Positions 1-6,136 of a stretch of DNA of 7,772 nucleotides are shown here, piece by piece. Position 1 is the stretch's first letter, and the number at the start of each line of letters is the position of its first letter. The notes beneath the pieces are model-generated. The model was not told where the DNA came from. It made no database searches and saw nothing but the letters and a program-made list of their open reading frames with translations. The stretch comes from Kiritimatiellia bacterium (GTDB lineage: Bacteria; Verrucomicrobiota; Kiritimatiellia; UBA8416; SLMC01), in the NCBI GenBank assembly GCA_007133745.1, contig SLMC01000060.1:1-7772 (forward strand), written 5' to 3'. The position numbers and the translations under genes are program-made.

Positions 1-37
1 CGCAATCTGGGCGAGAAAGAGGGGATAAGAGATAGGA

Positions 38-61
38 GTGTACGAGTACGTGTACGAGTAC
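38..61. repeat. Perfect tandem 12-mer (two copies) in the leader upstream of the GH2 gene
   Basis: GTGTACGAGTAC occurs twice head to tail, at 38-49 and 50-61, with no mismatch. Each copy carries two GTAC palindromes. The pair is bracketed by an 8-nt direct repeat, GGATAAGA, at 23-30 and 62-69. No reading frame in 1-160 looks like a gene. The block may be a microsatellite-like tract or a pair of protein-binding sites; the sequence does not decide between them. Confidence 0.8.
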
Positions 62-107
62 GGATAAGAAAACCTGCGGAATTGCAACGGTCTGTTTGGA
101 AATACCT

Positions 108-136
108 TTTCGGATGGCGTTTAATTAAAGTATATC
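108..136 (+). promoter_or_regulatory. Weak candidate promoter for the GH2 gene
   Basis: TTTCGG at 108-113 and TATATC at 131-136 are separated by exactly 17 nt, the preferred sigma70-type spacing. The -10-like box matches TATAAT at its first four positions, but the -35-like box is poor. Transcription would start near 143, giving a very short leader that still contains the ribosome binding site at 147-152. This is a low-certainty call based only on box spacing. Confidence 0.22.
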
Positions 137-146
137 CAACATCAAC

Positions 147-152
147 AAGGAG
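147..152 (+). promoter_or_regulatory. Ribosome binding site that fixes the GTG start of the GH2 gene
   Basis: AAGGAG lies 8 nt before the GTG at 161. The in-frame ATG at 170 would be 17 nt away, which is too far for normal initiation. The site therefore favours GTG as the real start. Confidence 0.7.
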
Positions 153-160
153 CGTCTATT

Positions 161-1846
161 GTGATCCGTATGTTTGAACGTCACAAGATCAGGTCTGTTG
201 CGGAAATGGACGGCATGTGGGATTTCGAACCGGCGACCGGATCGGCCGGGCGTTTGCCGCGCCGCTACCGCACCCGTATGCATGTGCCCGGCGCCTGGGA
301 AAGTCATCCCGACTTCCGAACGTGGCGCGGGCGCGGCTATTTCCGTCGAGCAGTGCATTGCGAGCGTGACGGGGCCATACGGCTGGTCTTCAAGGGGATC
401 AGCCATACGGGTGTCGTGTATTGGGACGGCAAAAAGGTTGGGCGTCACTACAATGCGTTTACGCCGTTTGCCATCGAAATTCCTTCCGTTCAGGCTGGGG
501 CTCACACGCTGGTGGTCGAAGTGGACAACACATTCGGGCCCCATTCGGCGTTGCATATACCGAACGACTATTATTGCTACGGCGGGTTGACGAGGCCGGT
601 GGCCGTGGAGTCGATCGGCGACGTCTTTGTCGAGCGCATCTTGGCGACGCCGCGTCGACAGGGTCGGGACTGGTCGCTCGATGTGCGTATCGATCTCAAG
701 AACATCGGCAGAAAGCCGTTTTTCGGTTCCCTCGATGTCGCTGTGGCGGGAAAGACCGTTGGGCGCCCTTTTCGCATTGGGCCGCGTAAAACGGCTGAAC
801 TGGCGGAAACCTTGCGCTTTACGGATGTCGCGGCGTGGTCGCCTGACACGCCCATCCTGCATACGCTCGGCGTAACCCTGCGCGACGGCGAAGGGCGGGC
901 ATGCGACGACCTGATCGAACGCGTCGGTTTTCGCGAGATCAAGATCAAGGGCCGGAAAATCTTGCTGAACAATCGTGAGATCAAGTTGCGCGGCTTCAAC
1001 CGGCACGAGGATGCGGCGGATTTCGGGTGTGCCGTCCCTGTCGAGGTGATGACTCAGGATCTGGATTTGATGACCGATATGAATGCCAACTTCGTGCGCA
1101 CTTCGCACTATCCGAACGACGAACGCTTTCTGGATATGTGCGACGAACGCGGCATTCTGGTTTGGGAAGAGAATCATGCCCGCGCGCTTATGGCCGACAC
1201 GATGAAACTCGAGGCGTTCCCGAAACAAATCGCCGATTGCGATCGTGAAATGGTAATCAACCACTACAATCATCCCTCCATTATTCTGTGGGGCGTCTTT
1301 AACGAATGCGAGAGTTTCACGGCGTTGGGCCGCCGACATTACGAGGCTTCCGTCAAGCGGATTCGCGCTCTGGACGCCTCCCGTCCCTTGACTTCCGCCT
1401 CGTGCTACCCGGAAAAGGATATCACGCTCGATCTGTTCGATATCGTTTCTTTCAACCGCTACGTGGGTTGGTACGGGGGCGAACGGGACAGAATTCGTCC
1501 GGAGCTGGACAAGTTGCTGGCTTGGATTCGCAAGGATGGCAATGGCAACAAGCCTTTCATCATGAGCGAGTTCGGGGCGGGCGCCATTCCGGGCTGGCGC
1601 GCGGCGCGGCGGACCAAATGGACGGAGGAATTTCAGGCCGATCTGTTGGGGGCCAGCCTCGATGTCTATCTGAACCATCCGCGCGTGAACGGTGTGGCGC
1701 TGTGGCAGTTCTGCGATGTGCGGGTGTGCGAAGAATGGTTTCATTCCCGGCCGCGTTGCATGAACAACAAGGGGGTTGTGGACGAGCATCGCCGCCCGAA
1801 GTTGGCGTACGACATTGTGAAAAGCGCGTTCGACGCCGCCCGGTAA
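161..1846 (+). CDS. Glycoside hydrolase family 2 enzyme, probable beta-glucuronidase
   Basis: This 561-residue protein has the family 2 layout: an N-terminal jelly-roll sugar-binding domain (about 15-155), an immunoglobulin-like domain (about 156-260) and a TIM-barrel catalytic domain (about 262-555). The GH2 signature fits exactly from N310 (NFVRTSHYP, then GILVW). E382 in FNE is the expected acid/base and E470 in MSEFGAG the expected nucleophile. Their 88-residue spacing is close to that in E. coli GusA. N535-N536-K537 followed by G fits the NxK motif that binds the sugar carboxylate in beta-glucuronidases, so a glucuronidase (or galacturonidase) is preferred over a galactosidase. No signal peptide or membrane segment is seen, so it probably acts in the cytoplasm on imported glycosides. 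It is somewhat shorter than GusA (603 residues). The GTG start is chosen from the ribosome binding site. The oxidoreductase gene follows after 100 nt. Family certain, substrate inferred. Confidence 0.93.
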   Translation: MIRMFERHKIRSVAEMDGMWDFEPATGSAGRLPRRYRTRMHVPGAWESHPDFRTWRGRGYFRRAVHCERDGAIRLVFKGISHTGVVYWDGKKVGRHYNAFTPFAIEIPSVQAGAHTLVVEVDNTFGPHSALHIPNDYYCYGGLTRPVAVESIGDVFVERILATPRRQGRDWSLDVRIDLKNIGRKPFFGSLDVAVAGKTVGRPFRIGPRKTAELAETLRFTDVAAWSPDTPILHTLGVTLRDGEGRACDDLIERVGFREIKIKGRKILLNNREIKLRGFNRHEDAADFGCAVPVEVMTQDLDLMTDMNANFVRTSHYPNDERFLDMCDERGILVWEENHARALMADTMKLEAFPKQIADCDREMVINHYNHPSIILWGVFNECESFTALGRRHYEASVKRIRALDASRPLTSASCYPEKDITLDLFDIVSFNRYVGWYGGERDRIRPELDKLLAWIRKDGNGNKPFIMSEFGAGAIPGWRAARRTKWTEEFQADLLGASLDVYLNHPRVNGVALWQFCDVRVCEEWFHSRPRCMNNKGVVDEHRRPKLAYDIVKSAFDAAR

Positions 1847-1946
1847 GCCGGTTTTCCCCTTGATCTTGTTGCGGGTTTCCGGCATTGTCTTTTCCTGAAT
1901 CTTGCATCGCGTCGGTTTGGCGCAGCAGCGAGCCGTTGAGACAAAG

Positions 1947-3182
1947 ATGATGAATACCCATGAAGACCATTTCGACGTAGTTGTCGCCGGCGGAGGCATT
2001 GCCGGAACGATGGCGGCGATTGCCGCGGCTTCGGAAGGCGCTCGCACATTGCTTGTCGAGCGCTATGCGGCGCTCGGAGGCATGGCGACACTGGGATTGG
2101 TGCAGCCCATTACCATGTGGGGCATACGCAACCAGTATGTCATAGGCGGACGGGGCAGGAAGCTCCTTGAGAGCCTGAACGAACTCGGCCCCAACTCCGC
2201 AACCCCCATGTCTTGTTACGGACCAACCTGCGATGCCGAGCGCCTAAAACGGTTGCTGGAATCCACAGCGCTCGATGCGGGTGTTAAGCTGCTTTATCAC
2301 TCCTGGGTCGCCAGCGTAGAAAAGGAGAAGGATGTCCTGACCGGGCTGCGGGTCTTGTCCAAGGCGGGCTCCCATACGTTTCGAGGCCGGGTCTTTGTCG
2401 ACGCCACAGGCGATGCGGACGTGGCCGCCGCCGCAGGTGTTCCGTATGAGGAGGATTCGCAAGGCATTACGCTCATGTTCATTGTTTCCGGGATCAATCG
2501 CGAGCGTTGTCCATCGCGAGAAGAGGTGATGAAAATCTGGAACGAGCATAAGATCGGGTACCGCGAACTGGCCTTCTTCTGGCATCCCAGGCCGGATACC
2601 GCGTACGTGAACGTAACGGAAGTTGAAGGACTGAACGGGCTCGACCCGTGGGCCTTGACCGAGGCTACGATCGAGTGTCGTCGGCAAGCCTGGCAGACGC
2701 TGGAGGTCTTTCAGGCGCATGTTGCCGGATTCGAGAATGCCTACATCGAACAGACGGCTCCGGCGTTAGGCGTCCGTGAGACACGGCGTATTATAGGCCG
2801 ATACGTTCTGTCGGAGAACGACATCCTCTCCGGCGCCGACTTCCCGGATGCGATTGCGAGGGCAAGCTGTCCCGTTGATGTGCACGGGGCGAAACATGGC
2901 GGACGCGGAGACTACACCGTTTTAAAGAAAAGCTATGGCATTCCCTACCGCAGCATCACGACCGACGCCATTAGAAATTTGCTTGTTACCGGCCGGCCCA
3001 TATCGGCCGATCATGCGGCGCATTCATCGCTTCGAAGAATGGCGCCGGGCTTTGCCTTGGGCGAGGCGGCGGGAACCGCGGCGGTTCTGGCCTTGCCGCA
3101 TGGAGATGCGACATCGTTGCCGGCATCCGAATTGCGTCATGCGCTGGTCAAGCACGGGGCTATCGTGATGCCCGAAAAATAA
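1947..3182 (+). CDS. FAD-dependent oxidoreductase (PF12831-like)
   Basis: This is a predicted flavoprotein of 411 residues. The N-terminus carries the Rossmann dinucleotide motif GGGIAG (G15, G17, G20), and the second strand ends in E38 (LLVER), the residue expected to hold the adenosine ribose of FAD. GGMATLG follows, as is usual in this family. The C-terminal segment (VTGRPISADHAAHSS, then FALGEAAGTAA) is the conserved second FAD-contact region. There is no cysteine cluster for iron-sulfur centres, and no signal peptide. Its substrate cannot be read from sequence. The GH2 enzyme 100 nt upstream suggests oxidation of a sugar or aglycone, which is only inference. An in-frame TTG at 1902 would add 15 residues of poor character. 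The start is placed at the ATG-ATG pair at 1947/1950, just before the beta strand of the FAD fold, although only a weak GAG ribosome binding site precedes it. Confidence 0.88.
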   Translation: MMNTHEDHFDVVVAGGGIAGTMAAIAAASEGARTLLVERYAALGGMATLGLVQPITMWGIRNQYVIGGRGRKLLESLNELGPNSATPMSCYGPTCDAERLKRLLESTALDAGVKLLYHSWVASVEKEKDVLTGLRVLSKAGSHTFRGRVFVDATGDADVAAAAGVPYEEDSQGITLMFIVSGINRERCPSREEVMKIWNEHKIGYRELAFFWHPRPDTAYVNVTEVEGLNGLDPWALTEATIECRRQAWQTLEVFQAHVAGFENAYIEQTAPALGVRETRRIIGRYVLSENDILSGADFPDAIARASCPVDVHGAKHGGRGDYTVLKKSYGIPYRSITTDAIRNLLVTGRPISADHAAHSSLRRMAPGFALGEAAGTAAVLALPHGDATSLPASELRHALVKHGAIVMPEK

Positions 3183-3254
3183 TCTGGATCCAAGATCGCG
3201 TTTCCTGTCGCGCAGCCTCTTCTTTCCTGCCGCATGGCCGATGCCAACACACGC

Positions 3255-3301
3255 GAGAATGGCTGCCATGGCGTGGCGGCTTCTCCGAAAATCCCTTTTT
3301 T
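3255..3301 (+). terminator. Weak terminator candidate after the FAD oxidoreductase gene
   Basis: GAGAA (3255-3259) pairs with TTCTC (3281-3285), and GCTGCCA (3262-3268) pairs with TGGCGGC (3274-3280) with one G-T pair, around a 5-nt loop. A run of six T residues follows at 3296-3301, but 10 nt beyond the stem, so this is not a classical intrinsic terminator. It could separate the oxidoreductase transcript from gap. Confidence 0.33.
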
Positions 3302-3359
3302 ATCGGGTTGACGCGCGCGTTGCAATCCTGTAGGTTGCCTTCTTTTATCGGGTCGGCGC
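3293..3359. repeat. 22-nt direct repeat pair at 45-bp spacing around the gap promoter
   Basis: Positions 3293-3314 and 3338-3359 agree at 18 of 22 bases. Within them the 11-mer TTTTATCGGGT is identical (3298-3308 and 3343-3353). The first copy overlaps the -35 box of the candidate gap promoter, and the second covers the expected transcription start. This placement suits an operator pair or a duplicated promoter. Which regulator might bind is unknown. Confidence 0.75.
3308..3336 (+). promoter_or_regulatory. Candidate sigma70-type promoter of gap
   Basis: TTGACG (3308-3313) matches the -35 consensus at five of six positions. After exactly 17 nt comes TAGGTT (3331-3336), which keeps the key first, second and last positions of the -10 box. 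Transcription would begin near 3343, leaving a leader of about 75 nt before gap. Confidence 0.5.
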
Positions 3360-3402
3360 CAGCCTTTGGATTCGACAATACACAACAACAACCAACACAA
3401 CA

Positions 3403-3408
3403 GGGAGG
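3403..3408 (+). promoter_or_regulatory. Ribosome binding site of gap
   Basis: GGGAGG lies 10 nt before the ATG at 3419. It supports that start over the TTG at 3308, which lies inside the promoter and would add 37 residues not seen in this family. Confidence 0.75.
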
Positions 3409-3418
3409 CAGGATAGAT

Positions 3419-4426
3419 ATGGCGGTTAAAGTAGGCATTAACGGGTTTGGACGCATTGGTCGGGTCGTGACGCGCATGGCGCATGGCGACGCGGACATCG
3501 AAATTGTCGGCATCAACGATTTGACCGATGCGAAGACGCTGGGTCATTTGTTGAAGTACGACTCGACGCACGGCCGGTTCCCGGGCAAGGTGGAGATCAA
3601 GGGAAACGCGCTGGTCGTGGACGGACGCGAGATTCCGGTGACGTCCGAGCGCGATCCGGCCAACATTCCCTGGGGCGACCGGGGCGTGGACATTGTTCTG
3701 GAAAGCACGGGCGTGTTCCGCAGCCGCGACAAGATCGAGCTGCACATGAAGGCCGGCGCCAAGAAGGTGCTGCTGAGCGTACCGTCCAAGAAGCCGGAAG
3801 ACGTGGACGCCACGATCGTGCTGGGCGTGAACGACGCGGACCTGACGGCCGACACGCGTATCGTCTCGAACGCCTCCTGCACCACCAACTGTCTGGCGCC
3901 CATGGTCAAGGCCGTGCATGACGCGATCGGCGTCGAAGAAGGGCTGATGACCACCATCCACAGCTATACCAACGATCAGGCCATCCTCGATTTCCCGCAT
4001 TCGGATTTGCGGCGGGCCCGTTCGGCGGCGATTAACATCATTCCGACCTCGACGGGCGCGGCCAAGGCGATCGGCCTGGTCATGCCGGATCTCAAGGGCA
4101 AGATGAACGGGTTCGCCGTGCGTGTGCCGACGGCGGACGGGTCGCTGGTCGACCTGGTGACGACGCTGAAGAAAGACGTGTCCGTGGAAGAGGTCAATGC
4201 GGCGGTCAAGGCGGCTGCGGAAGGTCCGATGAAGGGCATTTTGTACTATTCCGAAGACCCGCTCGTCAGCACCGACATCATCGGCGACCGGCACAGCAGC
4301 GTGTTCGATTCGCTCTCGACCATGAAGATTGGCAAGACGATGTTCAAGCTCGTCTCCTGGTACGACAACGAGTGCGGTTATTCGGCCCGTTGCGTGGATC
4401 TTTTCAAGAAAATGGGCGGTCTTTAA
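3419..4426 (+). CDS. gap: Glyceraldehyde-3-phosphate dehydrogenase, NAD-type
   Basis: This 335-residue cytoplasmic enzyme converts glyceraldehyde-3-phosphate, NAD and phosphate to 1,3-bisphosphoglycerate. The length is normal for the homotetrameric family. The N-terminal Rossmann motif INGFGRIGR (residues 7-15) binds the cofactor. D34 at the end of the second strand and P193 in LDFPHSDLRRAR indicate NAD rather than NADP preference, as in glycolytic GapA. C154 in ASCTTNCLAP is the active-site cysteine, and H181 in TIHSYTNDQ is its partner. The C-terminus (SWYDNECGYSARCVDL) is also typical. The start has a good ribosome binding site and directly precedes the first strand. A strong hairpin follows the stop, so gap may be transcribed alone although pgk, the next pathway step, lies 425 nt downstream. 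A promoter and a direct repeat pair upstream suggest its own regulation. Confidence 0.98.
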   Translation: MAVKVGINGFGRIGRVVTRMAHGDADIEIVGINDLTDAKTLGHLLKYDSTHGRFPGKVEIKGNALVVDGREIPVTSERDPANIPWGDRGVDIVLESTGVFRSRDKIELHMKAGAKKVLLSVPSKKPEDVDATIVLGVNDADLTADTRIVSNASCTTNCLAPMVKAVHDAIGVEEGLMTTIHSYTNDQAILDFPHSDLRRARSAAINIIPTSTGAAKAIGLVMPDLKGKMNGFAVRVPTADGSLVDLVTTLKKDVSVEEVNAAVKAAAEGPMKGILYYSEDPLVSTDIIGDRHSSVFDSLSTMKIGKTMFKLVSWYDNECGYSARCVDLFKKMGGL

Positions 4427-4444
4427 GCCGCATTCCGAATAGAC

Positions 4445-4490
4445 AAGACAGGCGTGGGGCGCGACGGCTGCCGTCGCGCCCCCGCGTCTT
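4445..4490 (+). terminator. Strong hairpin after gap, probable terminator
   Basis: Twelve uninterrupted pairs form between GGGGCGCGACGG (4456-4467) and CCGTCGCGCCCC (4471-4482) around a CTG loop. The stem continues as 4452-4454 with 4483-4485 past one bulged T, then AAGAC (4445-4449) with GTCTT (4486-4490). Only a short T-poor tail follows, so termination may be incomplete or the hairpin may instead stabilise the gap mRNA 3' end. It begins 18 nt after the gap stop codon. Confidence 0.7.
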
Positions 4491-4544
4491 AGCGCCTTAA
4501 TCACGCTGTCCTGTCGGAAAAAACAAGAAATTGGAGGCGTGATT

Positions 4545-4600
4545 GTTTGTGAGTGTGTGAGTGTGGGGGTGTGGAAGTGAAAACTCACACACTCCCAAAC
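4545..4600. repeat. GT/CA-rich imperfect inverted repeat, 17-nt arms
   Basis: The left arm 4545-4561 (GTTTGTGAGTGTGTGAG) and the right arm 4584-4600 are reverse complements at 16 of 17 positions. The 22-nt loop is also GT-rich. The arms show strong strand asymmetry: GT-rich on the left, CA-rich on the right. The CA-rich composition runs on to about 4617. No reading frame here looks coding. It could form a hairpin in RNA or a cruciform in DNA. Confidence 0.8.
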
Positions 4601-4620
4601 CCACATACCCGCACACTTGT

Positions 4621-4796
4621 GTTGCGGGCGAAGCACGCCTTATAGCCTTTCCGCACAACTTGCACTTTTTTGCGCGTATTTTTTACAGAAGATGAAACTA
4701 CGAAACACGCGAAAAGCGCGAAAAAAAGTCTCCGCATGAAATACTTTCGCGTATTTCGCGTATTTCGTAGTTAAAAAAGTTGGGTTGCGGGCGAAG
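4621..4796. repeat. 13-bp direct repeats enclosing a palindrome (possible MITE-like unit)
   Basis: GTTGCGGGCGAAG occurs at 4621-4633 and again at 4784-4796. Similar tails (CACGCCTTA and TCCGCTTTA) extend the likeness to about 22 nt. Between them sits the long palindrome at 4696-4772. Direct repeats around an inverted repeat recall a small non-autonomous mobile element, but 13 bp is long for a target duplication, so the copies may be ends of a dispersed intergenic repeat. No transposase is present in the window. Confidence 0.5.
4696..4772. repeat. 28-nt imperfect inverted repeat built on CGCGAAA units
   Basis: The left arm 4696-4723 starts AACTACGAAA and continues with CGCGAAA units. The right arm 4745-4772 is its reverse complement at 25 of 28 positions, with a 21-nt loop between. 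The right arm reads as repeated TTTCGCG units ending in TTTCGTAGTT. The arms are AT-richer than the neighbouring genes. No T-run suited to termination of a plus-strand transcript follows. It is best described as a palindromic intergenic repeat of unknown role, lying 80 nt before pgk. Confidence 0.85.
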
Positions 4797-4839
4797 TCCG
4801 CTTTAACTTGGAACGTGTCCTGTCGAGATTGACGGGAAC

Positions 4840-4844
4840 AGGAG
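4840..4844 (+). promoter_or_regulatory. Ribosome binding site of pgk
   Basis: AGGAG lies 7 nt before the ATG at 4852. No convincing promoter is seen between the palindromes and this site, so the origin of the pgk transcript is open. Confidence 0.75.
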
Positions 4845-4851
4845 AAAACGC

Positions 4852-6105
4852 ATGAACAAGAAATCCATCAAGGATATCGAACTTAAAGGCAAGCGCGTCC
4901 TGATGCGCGTGGATTTCAACGTGCCCATGAAAGACGGCGTTGTCGGCGACGACACACGCATCCGCGCGGCGTTGCCCACGATCCAACATGCGTTGCAGGC
5001 CGGAGCTTCGGTCGTGCTCATGAGCCATTCGGGCCGCCCGAAAGGCAAGCTCGAGCCGAAACTCAGTCTCAAGCCCGCCGCCGACCGGTTGAGCGAGCTG
5101 CTGGGCGCGGCGGTCGGCTTCGCGCCCGACTGCATCGGCCAGGAGGCCGCGGCCATGGCGCAGGCGCTGAAACCCGGTCAGGCGATGCTGCTCGAAAACC
5201 TGCGTTTCCATCCCGAAGAGGAGGGGAAGCCCGACCTGCCCGCCGACGCGTCCGACGAGGACAAAAAGGCCGCCAAGGCCGAGATGAAGAAGCGTCAGAA
5301 CGTGTTCGCCCAGCGTCTGGCCGCGCTCGGCGACGTCTATGTCAACGACGCGTTCGGTACGGCGCATCGCGCGCATGCCTCCATGGTGGCGGTGGCCGGA
5401 TTCTTTGCCGACCGCGTTGCGGGTCTGCTGATGGAAAAGGAATTGACTTATATGGGCGGCGCGCTCGAGAAACCGGATCGGCCGTTCGTCGCCATTATCG
5501 GCGGGGCCAAGATCAGCGGCAAGATCGATGTGATCACGGCGCTGCTGGACAAGGTGGACGCCATACTGATTGGCGGCGGCATGGTCTATACCTTTTACAA
5601 GGCGATGGGACTGCCGATCGGCCAATCGCTGGTGGAAGCCGAGAAGGTGGATGTCGCGCGCGAGACGCTCGAAAAGATCAAGGCCAAGGGCGTCAAGTTT
5701 TTGTTGCCGACCGATCACATCGTCGCCGATGCCTTCAGCGCGGAGGCGAACGTCAAAACCGTAGGCGAAAGGGGCATTGAGGACGGCTGGATGGCGCTGG
5801 ATATCGGGCCGCAAAGCGTACAGACCTTTTGCGACGAAATTCGGCAGGCGCGCACGGTGGTGTGGAACGGCCCGATGGGCTGTTTCGAAATGGGGCCGTT
5901 CGCCGAGGGAACGATGACCGTGACGCGCTGCGTTGCGGAAACCGACTGCGTCAGCATTGTGGGCGGCGGCGACAGCGTCAGCGCCGTGAACAAAAGCGGG
6001 CTGGCCGACAAGTTTACGCATATCAGCACTGGCGGCGGCGCCAGCCTGGAATTTCTGGAAGGCAAGGCCCTGCCTGGCGTCGAGGCGCTGAGCGACGGCG
6101 CCTAG
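4852..6105 (+). CDS. pgk: Phosphoglycerate kinase
   Basis: This 417-residue cytoplasmic enzyme transfers phosphate from 1,3-bisphosphoglycerate to ADP, giving 3-phosphoglycerate and ATP, the step after gap. The N-terminal domain has the family signature RVDFNVP (R19, D21, N23), R38, the HxGRP loop (H59, R62; S60 replaces the usual leucine), R118 in NLRFHPEE, and AHRAHAS. The C-terminal nucleotide-binding domain has GGAKISGK, WNGPMGCFE, GGGDS (G371-S375) and STGGGASLEFLEG near the end. It is longer than the roughly 395 residues common in bacteria, because a lysine- and acid-rich segment is inserted at about 126-147. Similar insertions are known in eukaryotic and some bacterial enzymes. The start has a good ribosome binding site. 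The stop is TAG, 31 nt before the end of the converging minus-strand frame. Confidence 0.98.
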   Translation: MNKKSIKDIELKGKRVLMRVDFNVPMKDGVVGDDTRIRAALPTIQHALQAGASVVLMSHSGRPKGKLEPKLSLKPAADRLSELLGAAVGFAPDCIGQEAAAMAQALKPGQAMLLENLRFHPEEEGKPDLPADASDEDKKAAKAEMKKRQNVFAQRLAALGDVYVNDAFGTAHRAHASMVAVAGFFADRVAGLLMEKELTYMGGALEKPDRPFVAIIGGAKISGKIDVITALLDKVDAILIGGGMVYTFYKAMGLPIGQSLVEAEKVDVARETLEKIKAKGVKFLLPTDHIVADAFSAEANVKTVGERGIEDGWMALDIGPQSVQTFCDEIRQARTVVWNGPMGCFEMGPFAEGTMTVTRCVAETDCVSIVGGGDSVSAVNKSGLADKFTHISTGGGASLEFLEGKALPGVEALSDGA

Positions 6106-6136
6106 CCCCGTTCCTTCATGGGTGCAATGGGCCGTT

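Noticed and set aside
1902..1946. Upstream TTG start for the FAD oxidoreductase
   Set aside because: It adds 15 residues unlike the family N-terminus and has no ribosome binding site. The ATG pair at 1947/1950 directly precedes the FAD-binding strand.
1847..1946. Terminator or promoter between the GH2 and oxidoreductase genes
   Set aside because: No convincing stem with a T-run and no well-spaced promoter boxes are seen. Co-transcription remains the simplest reading.
125..2047. A 640-residue minus-strand frame opposite the GH2 gene
   Set aside because: It is longer than the gene it overlaps, but has no recognisable domain and a histidine/arginine-rich composition. The plus strand carries exact GH2 signature and catalytic motifs, so this is a mirror effect of GC-rich codon use.
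3308..3418. Upstream TTG start for gap
   Set aside because: It lies in the -35 box of the promoter and would add residues not found in this enzyme. A good ribosome binding site serves the ATG at 3419.
3137..4636. A 499-residue minus-strand frame opposite gap
   Set aside because: It runs antisense through gap and into the GT-rich palindrome. Its composition is that of a codon mirror and no family is recognisable.
4427..4851. CRISPR array or tRNA/small RNA gene in the repeat-rich spacer
   Set aside because: The repeats are inverted or present in only two copies with no regular spacer series. No tRNA cloverleaf or known RNA motif was recognised.
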